Shown here: positions 1 to 7,427 of the stretch, one piece after another | Position numbering within the stretch: the first letter of the stretch is position 1 | How the letters are laid out: each line of letters opens with the position of its first letter | Assembly: GCA_947503775.1 (NCBI GenBank) | Contig: CANNFE010000013.1 | Span: forward strand, 1-64,000 | Direction: 5' to 3' | DNA: 64,000 nucleotides | Source: an uncultured Paracoccaceae bacterium | GTDB taxonomy: Bacteria > Pseudomonadota > Alphaproteobacteria > Rhodobacterales > Rhodobacteraceae | Translations under genes and position numbers: made by a program | Notes under the pieces: generated by a model | Told to the model about the DNA's origin: nothing | The model's database searches: none | The model's input: only the letters and a program-made list of their open reading frames with translations

Positions 1-2
1 AT

Positions 3-194
3 CAGACATGTTCACCGCTCAGTTTTCCAGCCGTGAATCACGCTACTAAGCAGAAATCAATGGGTCCTGACCCTAAGTCTTTCGAAATCTCTGGTGTGTT
101 GTACAAGCGCGTGCAACCGGATGCGTACAAGGCAAAAATCAGGAGGACGGAGAAGATCTTCATTTCAAAGTCCGATTCAAATGAACAGAAGTGA
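3..194 (+). CDS. Possible 3' end of an unrecognised gene (partial)
   Basis: The frame ending in TGA at 192-194 is open to the left edge of the window, about 63 codons. If it starts inside the window, the only ATG is at 60, giving 44 residues. The C-terminal part is basic and lysine-rich, ending FISKSDSNEQK, and reads like normal protein. Base composition is clearly lower in GC than the rest of the window. No family is recognised. It may be the tail of a gene of the accessory element or of flanking DNA. Chance openness cannot be excluded for so short a frame. Confidence 0.35.
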   Translation, partial: QTCSPLSFPAVNHATKQKSMGPDPKSFEISGVLYKRVQPDAYKAKIRRTEKIFISKSDSNEQK

Positions 195-1079
195 GAGCCT
201 CAAGAATTTGCACGCAGTATTGCGTCGTGCCTTGTGTTTCACCAAGACTTTTTCTTGAGCCATAGCTATGCTAAACTAGATCTTCGCGCCGACCGCAGCG
301 GAAGGCGGCAAAATTCCGTGCAAGCGTCCAATACGCCAGAATGTTGCGCCATCAATCAAAGTCCGGTCTGGGGAAGCGGCAGCGCGGCGCCGATGCTCAG
401 CATGAATGACCGGTCTGGGCCGTCCGCTTGAGTTTGCAAAGTCCGCTTCCTGCGCATACCGGACCTTGTGCGGTTCCAGCATCACCACTACTGCCAATTC
501 CGGGTCCGAATGACAGCTTTTCAGGATCACCATGGCCGACTTTGCAGCTGCAGGGAACGACCGCTTCCCGCACCCTCGAGCCAAGGCATCTCGTTCGCCT
601 TGATCGATTTCCTATTATCCTCCCCCGAAACTTAATCGCCTTTCTCAGTCCCGACGCCGCCCAATATCTCGGAGGCCTGTCTCTGCCTGATCTGCCGGGA
701 ATAGCTAACTCTTTGATTTATTTACTGTTCCTCTTACACCAGCGTAGATCACCCGCATATCGCATCCCATCTCCCTTCCCCTCCGCTCTTGATTTTCCGG
801 TCCTGTGCAAAAAAAATCTGCGCCTGATAGGGGGACGGGTCTAAAGCTGGAGGGTTCCGAAGTTTTGACCTACCCCCCCTTCCCCTTCGGGACGACTGAG
901 CTGCCGGTTCACCTCGAGGTCACTATCGACGACATGCTGTGCCCTATGTGATCTCAGCTCCACTTCGAGCGCGGCGTTCGCCACCAACACCCATGTCCTT
1001 TGAGGTTTCGCCTGGACGTTCTGGTTTGGACGGGTAGACCAGTGCCGATGATGATCCGCGCCGCCATTCCGCTGAGCCG
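195..1079. other. Gene-poor stretch left of the XRE regulator gene
   Basis: About 880 bases without a convincing gene. Open frames exist on both strands but overlap one another, lack ribosome binding sites and encode low-complexity Pro/Ser/Arg-rich peptides. The left half carries several spaced GTCCG/CGGAC-type blocks (for example around 361, 409, 440 and 465) that look like degenerate intergenic repeat or gene remnants. Pyrimidine-rich runs and an A8 tract lie at about 760-820. No copy of the tRNA-Leu 3' end, which would mark the other end of the integrated element, was found here by eye. Confidence 0.5.
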
Positions 1080-1421
1080 ATGTCCGATCCCATAAACCAG
1101 CTGGTGGGGCGGAGGATCCGTCTGATCCGGACGGCCCGGACCCTCCGGCAGGAAGATCTCGCCCAAGCGCTCGGCGTCTCGACCACCCAAGTCCAAAAAT
1201 ACGAGAATGGGACCAATCGGGTGCCTGCCAGCCGTCTCTTCAAGCTGTCGCAGCTCTTGGAACAACCAGTCGGCTGGTTCTTCGACGAGCCGAAGGGCAG
1301 ATATGCAGTGACCGCAGTCGATCCCGAGGCGCTACAGCTTGCGCAGACCGTGATGGCGATCTCCGATACGCCCAAACGGGCGGCCCTGCTCCGGCTCATC
1401 CACGCGCTTGCGCGCCGCTAG
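1080..1421 (+). CDS. XRE-family helix-turn-helix regulator
   Basis: A 113-residue DNA-binding protein. Residues about 7-62 form a Cro/CI-type helix-turn-helix: a basic first helix (RRIRLIRTARTLRQEDLA), then ALGVSTTQVQKYENG as turn and recognition helix, and a conserved tail ending PVGWFFDE. The last 40 residues form a short helical tail without enzymatic motifs. It stands alone on the plus strand and converges with the 274-residue protein, leaving 23 bp between the stop codons. Such proteins commonly control replication or maintenance genes of mobile elements, but many Rhodobacterales chromosomes also carry similar regulators, so its membership in the element is an inference. No operator is assigned; a 17-bp palindrome at 2294-2310 is one candidate. 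Confidence 0.85.
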   Translation: MSDPINQLVGRRIRLIRTARTLRQEDLAQALGVSTTQVQKYENGTNRVPASRLFKLSQLLEQPVGWFFDEPKGRYAVTAVDPEALQLAQTVMAISDTPKRAALLRLIHALARR

Positions 1422-1444
1422 GCGAGGGAGGGGCCAGACTCCTC

Positions 1445-2269
1445 TCATCGCTTCGCCTCGCCTACCTTCCGCCACGGCGTCGCTTCTGGCATGGTGTCGC
1501 TCAGCCTGACCTTCCGCAAGACGCCTTCCGTTTTCAGCTTTCGCCGCAGCCAATTCACCGCCATCCACCAACGGATATAGGCGTTCCGGGCGGCACTGAT
1601 CTCGGCAGCGTCTGGATGCCAGCGGCACGGGCACCAGCGGACCTCCACCTTGCGGCTGACCCAGCTGCGACCCCGTATGGCGTTCTGCATGGGACGCCGG
1701 ACGGTGAGGGTCTCAAGCACCGCGGTCTTGGCCATGCCCTTCAAATTGCGCTCGACCGGCTCGATCCGCGGCCGCGCCTCCGGCATCCAGTCCGGCTGCC
1801 GCCCGGTTCGGGCCAGCTCGGCAATCGTGATCGCCATCCGCCGCCCGCCGAGCTCAGGTGGAAGGTCGGCCAAGACATCCGCGATCGTCTCCGCATCCTC
1901 ATGCGCCGAGCTCCGGCCGATCGAGGTATCGATCCGTATGCCGCCCAGACCGGCGCGCTGCAGCAGCACATACTCCATCCCATAGCCGCGGGCTTCGGGC
2001 GCGGGCCGGTCCGCGAACTCCAGACGGACCTTCTCACGCGCGAAGGCCCATTCAAGGGCCTCGAGAATGCCCCGCTCGGACGGAAGCTGACGCGGCCGAG
2101 GATGTGGAGCCACTGGTCGAGGCGGCAGATTGATGACTGTCGACCGGGACTGACCGTCATCCGGTGTCTCACCGGGCTCGCTTGGCGCAATCCGGGTGAC
2201 CTCGGTTTTTTCCAGGAAAGCGTCGATGGCTGCCTGCTCTTCTTTAGTCAGTTTGGCGCTTTGGCCCAT
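1445..2269 (-). CDS. Conserved-looking hypothetical protein of the integrated element
   Basis: A 274-residue protein with no recognised family. The start at 2269 is preferred over a longer open frame because AAAGGTG lies just upstream and the extension runs through repeat DNA. Residues 1-60 are polar and probably disordered. A central part (about 65-165) is alpha/beta-like. The C-terminal 90 residues are rich in Arg and Trp, with a CPCRWHP motif near residue 220 followed by an amphipathic IRWWMAVNWLRRKL helix, suggesting nucleic-acid or partner binding. It is read in the same direction as the primase-helicase operon but sits beyond the origin-like repeats, so it may have its own promoter. A replication accessory role is only a guess from position. 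Confidence 0.6.
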   Translation of the reverse strand: MGQSAKLTKEEQAAIDAFLEKTEVTRIAPSEPGETPDDGQSRSTVINLPPRPVAPHPRPRQLPSERGILEALEWAFAREKVRLEFADRPAPEARGYGMEYVLLQRAGLGGIRIDTSIGRSSAHEDAETIADVLADLPPELGGRRMAITIAELARTGRQPDWMPEARPRIEPVERNLKGMAKTAVLETLTVRRPMQNAIRGRSWVSRKVEVRWCPCRWHPDAAEISAARNAYIRWWMAVNWLRRKLKTEGVLRKVRLSDTMPEATPWRKVGEAKR

Positions 2270-2293
2270 TGTTTCACCTTTGATTCCTAGATG

Positions 2294-2310
2294 TTCTGTC
2301 TTTGACAGAA
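2294..2310. promoter_or_regulatory. 17-bp perfect palindrome upstream of the 274-residue protein gene
   Basis: TTCTGTC, a 3-nt centre, and GACAGAA form a perfect 7-bp inverted repeat 25 bp upstream of the start codon at 2269. This is a natural place for an operator controlling that gene. The regulator is unknown; the XRE protein at 1080-1421 or the element repressor are candidates. Confidence 0.45.
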
Positions 2311-2344
2311 GGAGAGAGAATATGTTGATTGAGAGAGTCAGCTC

Positions 2345-2680
2345 ATGGGGCGGCTGGGGCAGAACTCGTAAAGCTGGGGCCGAACCCCAGCAAAGGCGCC
2401 AAACAGATAACCCCCTGAACCGAAACGCATAATCGGGACGGTGGGGCCCGTGGGGCGCTTGGGGCGCAAAAATCGGACCTACACGTGAGAGATCTCCTGC
2501 AAGCAAAGCTCCCCACACCCCGGATCTCGCGCGCGCACGTGGACCCCGCCAATTTGCGCCCCAAACGCCCCAGCCGCCCCGAACGAGGAGTAAGCCTTTG
2601 TCGCCCATACTGTTTTCGGATCGAACGCCCGCGAAAGATCCGCCCCGTTCTGGGGCTGATCTCGGAGTTTGGCCCCAGAA
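2345..2680. repeat. Iteron-like cluster of 9-bp TGGGGC repeats, candidate replication origin
   Basis: Contiguous 9-mers of the form NTGGGGCNN occur at 2345, 2354, 2441, 2450 and 2459, with another at 2374. Three more are on the opposite strand at 2556-2564, 2565-2573 and 2574-2582, again exactly end to end. The left triplet and right triplet face each other across 88 bp. The innermost copies are identical (TTGGGGCGC), so an 18-of-19 inverted repeat results. Two further inverted pairs occur: a perfect 7-bp hairpin at 2373-2391 and a perfect 9-bp pair at 2648-2656/2672-2680. Origins of P4-type replicons carry repeats bound by the primase-helicase; the position between its 3' end and the next gene fits that role. 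Confidence 0.6.
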
Positions 2681-2749
2681 TTCGAAGAATTTGGGTAAAG
2701 GGGTGCGGGGTGCGGGCGGCGCTTTGAGGGGAGGAGGCCGCCCGGAGCA

Positions 2750-4648
2750 TCACGTGAAGTCATCCTCGTCCGGCGGTCCATAGCCGCTGGCGCCGCTGGC
2801 GTTGCCAGAGCTGTCCTTGCGGACCATCGGCAGGCCTTTGGCGTCGCGAGGGGCGTCAGCGAGGCGCTGGCGCATGTCGCCCGTCAGACGGACGCCGCTA
2901 TAGCCACGCACGCCGACCCGCTTGTGGCGCTGGTAGGTCTTGCCGCCGTTCGGGTGCCGGTATTTGCCGCTGCGGTCCTTGAGCTTGCGCTGCAGGTTGC
3001 CCGGCTGCCAGGCATGGGCGGTGTTCTCCAGCAGATAGAGATAGCAGGCATCGACGAGATCGCGGGCCGAGATGAACTCTGCGCTGCCATCCATCTCGCA
3101 AGCCGTCGCAAGGAAGTCGCCGATCGGGTCGCTGTCCTTGCGGTACTCTTCGGTCGCCTGCAGCACCTGCGGCGGCTCCTGCAGCCCGCCTTCGAGATAG
3201 TCAAGGAGGCCCGCGATCATCCAGTTGAGAATGCCCGAGCGCTCTTCCTCGAAGAGCGTGTCGCCGAGCTTCTCGTCGCGCCGCGCCTCGGGGATCTGCA
3301 CCTCGAAGGGACAGAGCAGCGGTCGCCGCCAGATCCCGTCATCAGTGCCTCGGATCTCGAGCTTGTGGTTGCCGGTGAAGACAAGCTTGAAGTAGGGCGT
3401 GAACTCGACGAAGTCCGAATGCAGGTTGCGCACCAGCATCTCGTCGCCGCCGGTCATCTCCTTGATCTTCTGCTCCTGCAACCGTTCGCCCTCTTCGGGC
3501 TCGGCCGTGATCGCGGCGCGGGCACCGATCAGGCGCATGAGATCGGGCGTGGCGTCCGAGCCCGACTTGCGGTTCTTGCCCGTCAGGCTCTCGATCTTCA
3601 CCATCGTGGCATAGTCGCCAAGCATCCGCCGCATGAGCCCCGCCAGCAGCGATTTGCCGTTGGCGCCCATGCCGTAGCAATAGAGGAACTTCTGGACCGG
3701 CAGCGCCGTCATCGAGAGGCCAAACCAGCGCTGCAGGAACGCCCGCATGTCCGGATCGGGCTGCACGGTTGCCAGAAAGCGGTCGAACTTCAGACAAGTC
3801 GCGTCCGGGTCGTACTCGGCCGGCATCAGCTTGGTGATGTATTGCGGCCGGTTGCGGCCTTCGATTGGGACGATCCGTTCATGCGGCAGGAGAACGACCT
3901 CGGCCTGTTTGCCGCCGCCATCCTCGCGCATGTCGACAATGGTAAAGCGCAGGAGGCCGGACTCGGTGTTGACCGTCAGAGGATCGGCGTCGAGATCCTC
4001 GACCTCGCGTTGCAGCGTGGTGGTCGCCTCCAGCAGCAGGTTCTTGATTGCGCCGCTATTGCCGGTCGAGCGGGCAAAGGCCTTATGCCGCGCCCGGGAC
4101 GATCCGCGCCCCCAAAGCTCCCCGTTGAGCTTATCCCGCTCGGAAATCAGACACTGTCGCTTCTCGGCCCGGTCATCCTCCGAGAGATCCGGATAGGCCG
4201 CCCCGAGATCCCGCAGCTCGCTCCGGATCGCGTCCAGACGCTCGACCCGGCGACGCTCGGCCGCGTTCAGCTGGAGGTGCGGGATCTCCTTTTCGATCCA
4301 TTCGTGGATCGTCTGGCCAAGGCCGCGCACGGCGATGCCATCGGGATCGAGCTTCCAGCGTCTCTGATCCCAGAGATGCCAGCCGACGCGGGGCACGAAT
4401 AAGGCGTCCTGCCCGCAATAGATGACAAAGCGACGGCTGTTGCCGGTATCGTTCTGTGCCTGCTTAGCGCCCTCGACTTCGGGGCTCGGGATGCTCTCCG
4501 GCGGCCCTTGCCAATCGGGGGGCGGGGGACCGTCGCCATAGCCATCGTCTTGAGGCGCCGCGTCGGGTCCCGAAGAGACTTGTTCGTCTGGCGACACATC
4601 CTCGGCGTTCTCGAAGGCGGCTTTGACCTGGTCCATTTTGTCCGTCAT
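2750..4648 (-). CDS. P4-type SF3 helicase (phage/plasmid primase family)
   Basis: A 632-residue DNA helicase expected to unwind and initiate replication of the element as a hexamer. Residues 1-70 are acidic and proline-rich. Residues about 90-300 match the region that precedes the motor in D5/P4-type proteins. The SF3 motor starts at about 318: Walker A GMGANGKS at 326-333, an acidic Walker B-like segment near 378-388, sensor TGNHK at 425-429 and arginine-finger candidates Arg441/Arg442. The C-terminal part (about 500-610) resembles a winged-helix DNA-binding tail. The start at 4648 forms an ATGA overlap with the upstream primase gene, so the two are translationally coupled. It is the last gene of the operon and its end faces the iteron cluster. 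Confidence 0.9.
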   Translation of the reverse strand: MTDKMDQVKAAFENAEDVSPDEQVSSGPDAAPQDDGYGDGPPPPDWQGPPESIPSPEVEGAKQAQNDTGNSRRFVIYCGQDALFVPRVGWHLWDQRRWKLDPDGIAVRGLGQTIHEWIEKEIPHLQLNAAERRRVERLDAIRSELRDLGAAYPDLSEDDRAEKRQCLISERDKLNGELWGRGSSRARHKAFARSTGNSGAIKNLLLEATTTLQREVEDLDADPLTVNTESGLLRFTIVDMREDGGGKQAEVVLLPHERIVPIEGRNRPQYITKLMPAEYDPDATCLKFDRFLATVQPDPDMRAFLQRWFGLSMTALPVQKFLYCYGMGANGKSLLAGLMRRMLGDYATMVKIESLTGKNRKSGSDATPDLMRLIGARAAITAEPEEGERLQEQKIKEMTGGDEMLVRNLHSDFVEFTPYFKLVFTGNHKLEIRGTDDGIWRRPLLCPFEVQIPEARRDEKLGDTLFEEERSGILNWMIAGLLDYLEGGLQEPPQVLQATEEYRKDSDPIGDFLATACEMDGSAEFISARDLVDACYLYLLENTAHAWQPGNLQRKLKDRSGKYRHPNGGKTYQRHKRVGVRGYSGVRLTGDMRQRLADAPRDAKGLPMVRKDSSGNASGASGYGPPDEDDFT

Positions 4649-5754
4649 GCCGACCCCATCAGGAGGTCGTTGAAGTCCACGCCGTCTCCGGCCCGCACGA
4701 TCTGGCCTCGCAAATCTGCGCGATGGGCCATGGCCCGGCGGAGCCCGCATTCCAGCTTGGCACGGGTCATCTTCGGCTCGGAATCCCCGTCCATCAGGTA
4801 GATCAACCGCTTGACCCAGGGCGGCGGCAGAAAGGCGTCCTCATCGTCCAGATCGGGCCGCCCGGAATAGCGCTGGCCTTTCACCTTGCGCATGCGGCCG
4901 GCCATGTTGCCGAGATCGATGCCGCACCAATAGCTCGCCCCTTCGAAGGCCCCCGCGAACAAGGCGGTCAGCGTGGTCTCTATGCCCTCGCCCATAACCA
5001 AGGTTGGGGATCGATCGACCGGACCGAACCGGACCGCGCCGCCTTTTTTGGAGCCGAGGACCTTCTTGGCATCGAGGCGCTCGCCGTTATGGGCGATGAT
5101 TGCCTTCCACTTCGACTCCGAAGAGGACAGATCGATCCAGGTCCGATGAACGCCGATCAGCTGACCCGAAGGAGCCACGATGCCCGCCAGCATGGCCGGT
5201 CCCCGATGCAGCTCCACCCATACCTTATTGATCATATGCATGTAGCGAAGCCCTGGGTGAAAGCGCAGCGCACGCGGCACCTCATCCAGCTTTATGCCGC
5301 GTCGGGCCAGATAGTCCTCGGCCAAGCTGCCCGCGAAGGGCCGTCCGTCTGCCCAAAGCGCCCGCGCCATGGAGATCGACTCCGCGCGTTTGCGCGCCGC
5401 GATCTCAGCGCGCCTTCGATCGGCCTTCTCTCGTTTCTGTCGGCGACGCTCGATCTCCTCGTCGGACAGCTCCACGGCCCGTTCTCCGACCAGCCAGTCG
5501 AGAGCCGATTTGAAGTCGCAATTGAGGACGTGTTCGACCAGGCGGATCCCATCACCCCCACCGAAGGCGCGACAGAGGAAGACGTTATCAGCCGTGTTAA
5601 TCTGGAGCTTGTCCTCGCGCCCTCCGCAGGTAGGACAAGGGGCAACGAGCTCGTCACCGCGGCGCTGCAAGCCTTCGATCTTAAGACGGTCCGCAATCTC
5701 GCGGATTGATAGGTCCTTCGCCTGCTCGAGGCGAACATCAACCTGGCGGCTCAT
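4645..5754 (-). CDS. Zinc-finger/Toprim DNA primase-like protein
   Basis: A 369-residue primase-like protein. An N-terminal CHC2-like zinc module carries Cys40, Cys43 and Cys61, but the fourth expected ligand is Phe64 (CRAF instead of CxxC), so zinc binding may be altered. Residues 95-130 form a highly charged helix. The Toprim fold is clear: GEGIET with Glu256/Glu259 and the metal-binding DGD at 322-324. In P4 the primase and helicase are one polypeptide; here they are split between adjacent coupled genes. Both ends overlap neighbours by 4 nt (ATGA). It should synthesise primers at the element's origin together with the helicase. Confidence 0.88.
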   Translation of the reverse strand: MSRQVDVRLEQAKDLSIREIADRLKIEGLQRRGDELVAPCPTCGGREDKLQINTADNVFLCRAFGGGDGIRLVEHVLNCDFKSALDWLVGERAVELSDEEIERRRQKREKADRRRAEIAARKRAESISMARALWADGRPFAGSLAEDYLARRGIKLDEVPRALRFHPGLRYMHMINKVWVELHRGPAMLAGIVAPSGQLIGVHRTWIDLSSSESKWKAIIAHNGERLDAKKVLGSKKGGAVRFGPVDRSPTLVMGEGIETTLTALFAGAFEGASYWCGIDLGNMAGRMRKVKGQRYSGRPDLDDEDAFLPPPWVKRLIYLMDGDSEPKMTRAKLECGLRRAMAHRADLRGQIVRAGDGVDFNDLLMGSA

Positions 5755-6089
5755 TGATCGAGCTTTCGGCCGAGATACGTCTCCGCCATTCGAATGAGAG
5801 TAAGCTGCACCAGCATCTTCAATTGAACCATCTGCCTGCCGTACTCCGTCCCGCCTCGACGGTTGGCCACAAGACCTTGCGCGATCGAGAGGAGCTGGAC
5901 GGTGGTGTCACCCAAAGGATGCTTGTCATGCGACGGCAGGGAGACTTCGCGCTGATTGATCAGCAGCTGCAGCCGGTTCATCTCGGAGACAAGGATATCC
6001 TCCTCTGCCGGATCTAGGCGGCGGCAGCACAAAGCTGCGCCGAGATGCAGAAGAGCCCGCTCCTCGCGAGTGAGAGACCGGCTAGACAT
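5751..6089 (-). CDS. Small helical protein of the replication operon, unknown function
   Basis: A 112-residue protein with no recognised domain. The start at 6089 is chosen because it gives an 8-nt overlap with the preceding gene; the longer frame would run deep into that gene. The sequence is mostly alpha-helical, with two leucine-rich segments (about 8-45 and 62-105), no Cys pair and no membrane segment. Its stop overlaps the primase start by ATGA. The tight coupling makes a function with the primase and helicase likely, for example loading or regulation, but nothing in the sequence proves it. Confidence 0.7.
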   Translation of the reverse strand: MSSRSLTREERALLHLGAALCCRRLDPAEEDILVSEMNRLQLLINQREVSLPSHDKHPLGDTTVQLLSIAQGLVANRRGGTEYGRQMVQLKMLVQLTLIRMAETYLGRKLDQ

Positions 6090-6321
6090 GGCTGGGGCAC
6101 CGACGCTCGGCCCACCACCGGGGCGGCATCGAGCCATCATGACGGTCGGCGGGCACATCACGCATCACCTTGTCGATCCGGTGATAGGCACCAACCACAG
6201 AGCTGCGCGAGACACTGAACCGCTCCGCGATCTGACCGAAGGAGAGCCCCTCCACGTCCTTCAGATGCAGGAGCTGCAAGAGCCGCTGATCGGTCCAGTC
6301 GGAGGCTCTAGCGCGGCTCAT
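6082..6321 (-). CDS. GcrA-like short helix-turn-helix protein
   Basis: A 79-residue protein. The core around residues 8-45 (WTDQRLLQLLHLKDVEGLSF, then GQIAERFSVSRSSVVGAYHR) follows the GcrA N-terminal pattern: Trp-Thr-x-x-Arg, a Leu-rich helix, EGLS, QIA, and a recognition helix ending V-x-G-x-x-HR. GcrA is an alphaproteobacterial cell-cycle regulator that works with sigma70 RNA polymerase at methylated GANTC promoters. Here only the DNA-binding part is present, without the C-terminal sigma-interacting domain. ATGA and 8-nt overlaps link it to both neighbours. It could recruit or mimic the host cell-cycle program, or be a simple DNA-binding helper. Confidence 0.65.
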   Translation of the reverse strand: MSRARASDWTDQRLLQLLHLKDVEGLSFGQIAERFSVSRSSVVGAYHRIDKVMRDVPADRHDGSMPPRWWAERRCPSHV

Positions 6322-6680
6322 GGCGCCTCCAGCAGAGATAAGAGCCGACCATCCGGCGCCAGAGTCAGACCGAGCTTCCGGCAGTCGAGTCGGATCGTGG
6401 ACAGACCCACGCCCCAATCTGCGGCGATTTGACGGACGGTCTCGCCCGCCTGCAATCGGCTCAAGAGATCACGATGGCGATCCGAAAGCCGCCGCGCCTC
6501 CTCGGACCGATAGGACTTACACCACGCAGAAGACTCCCCAGCCGGAACCAGGTCATTCGCGATCTCGCACCAGACATAGGTGGTCAGGCTGGTCGCGCCC
6601 GGTGGGATCCGGCGGACGCGGCCCGCCGCAACGGCTCCGTCGATCAAGGCGCGCTCTGCGGCAGTGAGCACGCTGCTCAT
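6318..6680 (-). CDS. HTH protein of the replication operon
   Basis: A 120-residue protein. The start at 6680 overlaps the previous stop by ATGA. The C-terminal half has a clear helix-turn-helix, about residues 75-107 (RLQAGETVRQIAADWGVGLS followed by TIRLDCRKLGL), resembling resolvase-type or LuxR-type HTH folds. The N-terminal half is helical and starts with LTAAERALIDGAVAAGR, a pattern also seen at the start of the 112-residue protein two genes downstream (LTREERALLHLGAA), hinting at shared ancestry or a shared partner. It is probably a regulator or origin-binding accessory factor. The exact family is unknown. Confidence 0.65.
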   Translation of the reverse strand: MSSVLTAAERALIDGAVAAGRVRRIPPGATSLTTYVWCEIANDLVPAGESSAWCKSYRSEEARRLSDRHRDLLSRLQAGETVRQIAADWGVGLSTIRLDCRKLGLTLAPDGRLLSLLEAP

Positions 6681-6895
6681 AGCAGCCGCCCTTCCCGAGG
6701 AGCCGCATTCGTCAAATGCCAAAGCGACAGCGCGATGCATGTCAGCACAGACCGGCCCTGGCCAAGCCGTCGCTTACTCACTTTGGAGTTGCCTGCTGCG
6801 CTCATGTCACCATACCACTGGCGCAGCCCCGGTTGGGCGAGAGATCTGTCGATACGGATTGAGAGGGTTGAATGTCGGATCATGAGCCACCCCAT
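6677..6895 (-). CDS. First small gene of the replication operon, unknown function
   Basis: A 72-residue basic protein with no recognised domain. It is supported by context more than content: its stop overlaps the next start as ATGA, continuing the chain of coupled genes, and GAGG lies 4 nt before the start at 6895. A second ATG at 6883 is possible. The codons before the start run directly into operator O1, so the operon promoter must lie at about 6900-6960 and be controlled by the repressor encoded divergently. It is the operon's leading gene and may be an early regulator. Confidence 0.5.
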   Translation of the reverse strand: MGWLMIRHSTLSIRIDRSLAQPGLRQWYGDMSAAGNSKVSKRRLGQGRSVLTCIALSLWHLTNAAPREGRLL

Positions 6896-6898
6896 ACA

Positions 6899-6937
6899 TC
6901 CTCTATAAAGGACGTAGCAAGTGTCTTCTATCGAGGA
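6899..6937. promoter_or_regulatory. Operator pair O1/O2 between repressor gene and replication operon
   Basis: Two 14-bp near-palindromes, TCCTCTATAAAGGA (6899-6912) and TCTTCTATCGAGGA (6924-6937), 25 bp apart. Related copies stand on the other side of the repressor gene. They occupy the intergenic control region shared by the minus-strand operon and the plus-strand repressor, as expected for an immunity-type switch. Binding has not been shown. Confidence 0.6.
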
Positions 6938-6973
6938 CGTGCGATTTTATCCCCTTTCGCGGATAAGAAAGGC

Positions 6974-7276
6974 ATGGAGTATGGTGATTTCAGAGAACGG
7001 CTGCGTACGGCTGTGGCCGCGTCGGACAAATCCCTCCGAGCGATCTCATTGGCAGCGGGCGCAGGCCCTGGCTACCTTCACAGCATTCTCGAAGAGGGGA
7101 AAAGCCCGTCGGTCGATCGCCTGATGAAAGTCTGCGATGCGATCCCGGTCAGCCCCGCCTACATTATGCTCGGCATCGATGCGAAACCAGAAGATATGAC
7201 TATTCTCGAATTGCTGCACAAAAACCCGGATGCCCGCGACGGAATCCTCAGGATCCTCGGCGCAGCATCTTCTTGA
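6974..7276 (+). CDS. CI-like single-domain repressor of the element
   Basis: A 100-residue XRE-type protein if started at 6974. Residues about 5-65 form the helix-turn-helix (FRERLRTAVAASDKSLRAIS followed by AAGAGPGYLHSILEEG), and the tail is short and helical. An upstream in-frame ATG at 6872 would place the operators inside the gene and extend into the neighbouring divergent gene, so the inner start is preferred; however, its purine stretch is only 1 nt away, and leaderless translation is possible. There is no LexA-like S24 peptidase domain, so RecA-driven self-cleavage is unlikely and induction would need another signal or an antirepressor. Candidate operators lie on both sides. A 33-codon gene converges on its 3' end. 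Confidence 0.8.
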   Translation: MEYGDFRERLRTAVAASDKSLRAISLAAGAGPGYLHSILEEGKSPSVDRLMKVCDAIPVSPAYIMLGIDAKPEDMTILELLHKNPDARDGILRILGAASS

Positions 7277-7349
7277 TCTCTTCAATAATGATCGCCTTCT
7301 GCTCCGGCGTGAGCTTCTCCAGAAGCTCCAGTAAATCGTCCGTGGTCAT
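7248..7349 (-). CDS. 33-residue small protein convergent with the repressor gene
   Basis: A very short gene: ATG at 7349, TGA at 7248-7250. A strong CGGAGGAT ribosome binding site lies at a good distance. The peptide is a single amphipathic helix by inspection (LLELLEKLTPEQKAIIIEEI), with regularly spaced Leu/Ile and charged residues, typical of a real dimerising micro-protein. Its last 29 bases overlap the repressor's 3' end on the opposite strand. The transcript would be antisense to the repressor. A role in tuning or antagonising the repressor is a hypothesis only. Confidence 0.6.
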   Translation of the reverse strand: MTTDDLLELLEKLTPEQKAIIIEEIKKMLRRGS

Positions 7350-7427
7350 CTAATCCTCCGTAGCGCCCCTCCAAGGACCGACTCTACCTGAGATATACGG
7401 ATCTCATAGGGAAATCGCCTCGCTACG

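Noticed and set aside
234..844. Three overlapping frames in the left-end region
   Set aside because: Low-complexity products, no ribosome binding sites, mutual overlap on both strands; treated as non-coding.
2270..2608. N-terminal extension of the 274-residue protein
   Set aside because: The extension translates the iteron repeats into Trp/Gly-rich low-complexity sequence, and a good ribosome binding site precedes the start at 2269.
2924..4402. Long plus-strand frame opposite the helicase gene
   Set aside because: It is antisense to a gene with full SF3 motifs, has no ribosome binding site and encodes a low-complexity product typical of high-GC shadow frames.
6872..6973. Longer start for the CI-like repressor
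   Set aside because: It would place operators O1 and O2 inside the coding region and overlap the divergent operon's first gene; the HTH begins only after the inner ATG.
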